From contig NC_039483.1 of the NCBI RefSeq assembly GCF_003590095.1, forward strand, positions 3,224,001-3,288,000: a stretch of 64,000 nt of DNA. The letters run 5' to 3'. Below, piece after piece: positions 59,476 through 64,000 of this stretch; positions within the stretch are counted from its first letter, which is position 1; each line of letters begins with the position of its first letter. Both the position numbers and the translations under genes were made by a program. This stretch comes from Trichoplusia ni (lineage: Eukaryota > Arthropoda > Insecta > Lepidoptera > Noctuidae). The notes below the pieces were generated by a model. That model was not told the origin of the DNA. It saw only the letters and a list, made by a program, of their open reading frames with translations, and did not search any database.

Positions 59476-61754
59476 GAACAAAGGTTCAGGAACGACTATC
59501 TAAAATAATAAAATAACTAATTTATCGAATTTCATTAGCCTACAAATAAATTTAAATAAAATTCTTGCATACCAGTGACCTTGTAAACGCCATGTTTTAA
59601 ATAATGACTTACTCTCAAGAGACTATAGAATTACCATCTACAATTACCTTAGTTCAAGAGACATGTTCTAAACTACATGGTACAGTACTTTATTATAATT
59701 ATAAAGGTGATATTGGACAAAACGGTGCGTATGTTTGTACGTCGTCACTCTTTAAAGCCAAAAATTTTACGCGGAGTGCATATTAAATTTAGTAAATCAT
59801 TTTTGTAAAAAAAAAACGGTCCACAGTCTTAAGTCAACCTCAAAAGTCAAAATTAAAAAAAAACTCATCTAGAAACAAAAAACAAATCACGAACACTAAA
59901 CAAGTCAAAAGCCAGACAATCCAATTAAAAACGGAAATAAACTTAGAGCAGATAATTATATTATTATGGAAGCATTGACCCTATCAACGAAACAACTATT
60001 ATTCGCAATAAACACTTCATATCTATATGAAAAATACATTGAAATCGTAATTCGGCCCTTGGCCCACGAACGATGCTGTTTGTGTATCTATAAGAGAGTA
60101 AGGGTGGAGTGCAAGTGACAGCGAGTTGAAAGAGAATTATTTTTATTTGAGACGGGATTATTTTACTAGAAGATTGTTATTTTAATGTTTTTTTTTTATG
60201 AAGCTATAATGTTTTAAATGTATGTTTAATTAAAGAAGTTGACTACAAATAGAATTAAAAAATACACTGACCCTCATGATGTTTTCTATTGATGATAATA
60301 AAAAAATCATTCATAAGAAAAATTCAAATCAAAATAGATATTTTCTCATGAGAAATACAGCAAACACATAGCTACTGCCTTATATTGTTATCTATTCTAT
60401 GAATAATAAGCAAAATTATTCTTAAGAAATAATAATCTCAAAATATACTTAATTTCCCATTAGAAACTCAATAAAAAATCTGTTTTAATACTGATATATC
60501 TAAAATAGCTATACAGCTAACAAACAACAAAAGTATCACAATACAAAGTAAAATAGCAATCTAGCAAACATGAATACAGTAATTATTCTACTATATTAAT
60601 ATACCTAGTCGTAAGTGGGTATAATTAATACGACTCAAGTTAACGCGATCATTATCTCCGTACGACAGCGGCGTGATTACGAATTAACGCCGATCTCTTC
60701 AATCTAAATAACCTTAACAGTTATGTACGGTACTTGTCTTTTTATATTATGTATTATATTGGCCTGATATTTTGACATGTGTCAACGTTGACTTTGACGT
60801 TTTGTTGTGTCAATAATGATTATAGTGTGTCAATAATGATATATTATTTATTCAAGGCTATGGGTATGTTTGAGGTATTTTGAGAGATATTGTGAAGAAA
60901 TACTAAAAATAAAATCTAAAAAAGAAATTTTGCGAGCCACTACACAATGTTCCTAGTAATTACTCACTAAATACATATTGTCATATGCCGATTAGATATA
61001 AGTTACTGATGTTGATAATAAGTTATGTTTTATGTGTATATGAGTAGGGTAATTGGTTTTTACCGTTCTATTCTATTCAATAAATAAATAAATAATTGCC
61101 AAAATGTTCTCTTATAAATTCGAAGAGTTCTACCGTGTGTAAAATTAATTCTCCGCTGTCATGTCACAGTGTAACCCCACCCAACTCCAGTCACTGTTAT
61201 CTCCAGCAATAAATAAATACATTAATTAATATTCGATAATTATTTACTACAGACGAAAACACCATAAATTGTCGACGGTTCGACGACTTTTCGGTCGCGA
61301 AAGTTTTGCTAGAAAAGTTGCATTAGCAGTTACATACCAGGCGTAATGCACTTTCAACGTAATTTACTACTTTATGATTAAAGCGAGATTTTTATATAAG
61401 ATCCGTCTTTCAAACGCATTATATTTTATGTAAAATAAATGGTCTTTAAAACCCGCTGGTCTGCTTAATGTTGTTGACCCCTGGTTTGTCTTCGTACATG
61501 TTTTGCGCTGTTTGTTTTAAACAAGGTCTATTATTGTTTTTAATTGTTTTTGTCCTAGTAAGGGACAATGGCCTCTTCTCATACTCTCTCGTTCCTTTCT
61601 AGCTCACAGTGCCCGTTAACAGGCTGTTAGGGGTCGATTTATTTGCGTTTAATATGATTATAAATAGTTTTTAAATCTAGTTTTATTGGAGTAATAATTT
61701 GTCTCAATTTTTTGTGATAAAAAAATCTAATAAACCTTTTTCGTATTATTCCAG
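59476..61754. other. Probable intron just upstream of the coding exon
   Basis: AT-rich with no coding signal apart from a 60-codon ATG-led frame at 59604-59786 that I do not support. The last bases before 61755 (TTTTTCGTATTATTCCAG) make a good polypyrimidine tract and acceptor. Confidence 0.5.
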
Positions 61755-62116
61755 GTCTAGAACGGGTGGCGGAGGAGTTGATGGGTCGAAGAAAATGGAA
61801 ACTATATCAGGACGCATTAATTCCAAAACGGGGGGAGGGCGAAAGGTCGAGCGACGAGGAATCAGTGCAGACGGACCCCCCACCGGCCCTCAAGATAAAG
61901 ACCATCGAGCAGATCAACGAGGACGAAGGGAAAGAGGAACGGAGAGAGGAGGAGCGGAGGCGGCCGGAGACCATCCTGGAGTCGTTGATCAAGAGGCCGG
62001 CGACGCAGCCGAAGGTGGAGGTGCAGGAGGAGCCGGCGGACTGGAAGCCGCAGGACAAGTGCTACTTCTGTACGGATGGGGAGCCGGGCGGAGAGGCTAG
62101 GCCGGGAGCTGCTGCT
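61755..62116 (+). CDS. Internal exon of an unrecognised charged, probably nuclear protein
   Basis: Exon of 362 bases: two bases (GT) complete a codon begun upstream, then 120 codons follow, ending exactly at a GTGAGT donor (phase 0). The acceptor is TATTATTCCAG; an AG six bases later would give the same frame. GC content is sharply higher than in the flanks. The peptide opens LERVAEELMGRRKWKLYQDA, a basic-aromatic helix-like block (residues 1-21). Next come an acidic SSDEES patch (31-36), a VQTDPPP linker, a mixed-charge EEERRRPETILESLIKR helix (about 58-80) and PADWKPQDKCYFC (93-105). The Cys-X2-Cys pair at 102 and 105 could be half of a zinc site finished in the next exon. Many charges and no membrane segment suggest a nuclear regulator. 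Longer frames in other registers here end in stops and are shadows. I cannot name the gene. Confidence 0.85.
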
Positions 62117-62147
62117 GTGAGTATTACTTAGCTTTTTGTTTTTATTA

Positions 62148-62371
62148 ATAACTAGCTTTTCGCCCGCGGCTTCGTCCGCGTCGAGGTCGGTTATATCGCG
62201 TTTCCAAGAGAACTCTTCAAAAGACCGGGACAAAAACCATCCTATGCTCTATCTCAAGGTCAACTCTATCTCTGTACCAAATTTCATTAAAATCAGTTCA
62301 GTGGCTTAGACATGAAAGCGTAACCGACAGATAGCCATAGTTACTTTTACATTTATAATATTAGTAGGGAT
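62148..62371 (+). mobile_element. LINE-tail fragment 31 bases after the exon
   Basis: ATAACTAGCTTTTCGCCCGC, GGCTTCGTCCGCGTCGAGGT, CCATCCTATGCTCTATCTCA, AATCAGTTCAGTGGCTTAGA, then CATTTATAATATTAGTAGGG. It is the best-preserved example of this class in the window, about 224 bases. It begins only 31 bases beyond the splice donor, so the insertion lies at the very start of the intron. Confidence 0.8.
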
Positions 62372-64000
62372 GACTGTTGTGAAGTGAGGAAGGAAGTTGG
62401 AATTTAAAGCCATAAGCCCGAAGACTTTTAGACTCAGAAGGTCAGAACATTTGTCATTTGTTTGTCTGCTAGCCAGTTACAAGATGTTGAGTAGAAATAC
62501 GTGATATTTACTTAACATACTTACTATTTAGATTTGAGTTAATTCCTGTATTATTTTAGACTTTTCGAATGACGCTTTGCAAAGCACTTGATACCTCATA
62601 GACTATACAATTGCCTTTAATATTTTCAAGGTATTTGAAGAGTGGAACTACATGAATTGCTATAAGTAAAGAACATTCGGTTTTAGTACCATGTTACCAA
62701 TATTTTTGAATAGGCTATTTTACAAGTGAAAAATCTAATAAAAATAATCTAGATGCAAAATAGTGTAGTGAAAGTAACACTAAGCATTTCTTCTGTCTAA
62801 CCAGCCGAATACGCAGACTAATATAACTTATCCCTTTAAAATTCAAAACACAACCGACTCTCATCAACAAGATTTGCCATCAACCTCTTCAAATAAAATG
62901 GCACTTAAAATAAAATCGAAGATAATAAAAATAAGAAAACAATACGGGTTTCCTGTGACAACACGTCCGGTGTTCATATAACCCACCACGGCATCTTAAA
63001 AGAAAAACTTTAGAGATGAGAAAGCAGGACAGCGGACAGCATGTATCTTGCTATCTCGCTTATACAAATCCTGTTATATCACGTTCATCGTGGTACGTGG
63101 TTAGGAACAGGTATATTTGTGTACGATCCCGTTGTCCTATAGACTGGATAGCATGCACCTGTACCTAGATAATAGGCCATTGCTACACAAATGGAATATT
63201 GGGATTTGCGGCTTTCAATTTTAGGATGTGTTACGACGGTGTCTCTTCTTGTATTGTGTATATTATTATTTGCGTCTATAATAATTAAGTAAGTGGTTTG
63301 TCTTTATGTTGTATCAAAGTGTTCGGATATTTGTTTTTTTGTTCGTTCAGGACAAAAAACTCTTATCTTGAACATCGAAGATCATAATCAAAAGTTTTTA
63401 TTTCAAGTAGGCTGTCTTCCAGAATTTCAAAATGTCTTATTCTGTACTCCAGGTGTATTAGTCTTATTGAACTAAAAATAGATAGTTATGATACAGAAAT
63501 GAATTTATTTACGATTAAGGACACCATATCGGTCAAAATTCGAAGATTTGTAGGTGCTATGGGTAAGTGCCCCCTCCGTTCATACCGTTTTTACGTTTTA
63601 GGAACGGAGCCACAATCTTTCTTTTAACACACAACCGCCTTAATAAACCTTACCTTTAATAAACAATTTAATATCAATAATTAAAACAGAACCGTCTAGT
63701 AACACAGTTTGTAAGTGAGTTAGGGCATACCACTACAATAACACACGCCATATACTAGATTGGACACGCGCTGACCAGATGCTGTACTTATATGTTATAT
63801 ACTTGTATATATGTATGTATGTAATGTACAGATAGCTACAGAAAGCGTACAAGCAAGTGTGGAAGTTTTATTCATACCGATGGATTGTCAAATCAAGGCT
63901 TGGCTAGCTTTTTGAATTTATTTGCGTATTAAAATAAGTAACAATAGATTTAAAAAATCTGATCTGATCTGTTTTTGATGTCTCTCCATTCAATTGTTTC
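62372..64000. other. Intron-like DNA after the exon
   Basis: No second exon is visible before the window ends. A frame at 63293-63475 begins without ATG (GTG) and is not supported. A short TATG repeat lies near 63808-63830, and the word CTATCTCGCT at 63051-63060 is shared with other sites. Confidence 0.5.

Noticed and set aside
59604..59786. Plus-strand ATG-led 60-codon frame
   Set aside because: No family resemblance and no GC or codon signal; it lies in intron-like DNA.
61699..62233. Frames of 133, 83 and 123 codons overlapping the exon in other registers
   Set aside because: Shadows of the GC-rich exon; only the frame with LERVAEELMG runs cleanly from acceptor to donor.

Overview
This window reads as nuclear DNA of a ditrysian moth or butterfly, more likely a moth, possibly noctuoid. 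It is AT-rich and has no operons or dense coding. It holds many copies of short interspersed repeats typical of Lepidoptera. These include a family opening with GCCCGCGACTTCGTC-type sequence, a family reading CATCGGCCTAGCCTTTCCC, tRNA(Ser)-like SINEs ending in TTTGTGTGATCCACGAATG-type sequence, and fragments of TCCCACTGCTGGGC-type sequence. I cannot fix the species from the sequence.

One feature is clearly protein-coding: an internal exon on the + strand at 61755-62116. It has a good acceptor, a GTGAGT donor, visibly high GC and 120 complete codons of a charged, probably nuclear protein that I do not recognise. Everything upstream of it (about 61 kb) may be intron or 5' flank of that gene, but the sequence alone cannot prove this. 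Four weaker coding candidates are listed: 17754-17840 (+), 35201-35349 (-), 35747-35818 (+) and 52791-53017 (+). The pair near 35.2-35.9 kb is arranged head to head around a GC-richer, promoter-like island.

Layout. 1-7 kb: AT-rich DNA with MITE-like elements, a perfect hairpin and a TATA-containing island. 7-16 kb: several interspersed repeats, E-box clusters and a GC-rich island at 11.6 kb. 16-22 kb: CpG-rich, low-complexity islands, a candidate first exon, a second MITE copy and a paired CACGTG site. 22-33 kb: LINE/SINE debris, one retroelement with a 14-bp target-site duplication, a CRE pair, a C-run/G-quadruplex motif and strong hairpins. 33-38 kb: the divergent gene-start candidate. 38-46 kb: a hAT-like MITE, two repeats of the CTTCGTC family and SINEs. 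46-54 kb: promoter-like islands, a TATCGATA cluster and a candidate 76-residue ORF. 54-61 kb: repeats. 61.7-62.1 kb: the exon. 62.1-64 kb: a LINE tail directly after the exon, then plain intron-like DNA.

Most other open frames are short, begin without ATG, or are translations of repeats. I found no prokaryote-like genes, no CRISPR array, no rRNA or functional tRNA gene, and no intact transposase or reverse transcriptase. The most interesting signals are regulatory: repeated GCCATTTT (Pho/YY1-like) boxes, CACGTG pairs with identical 20-bp spacing, a triple TATCGATA cluster and a canonical G-quadruplex motif.
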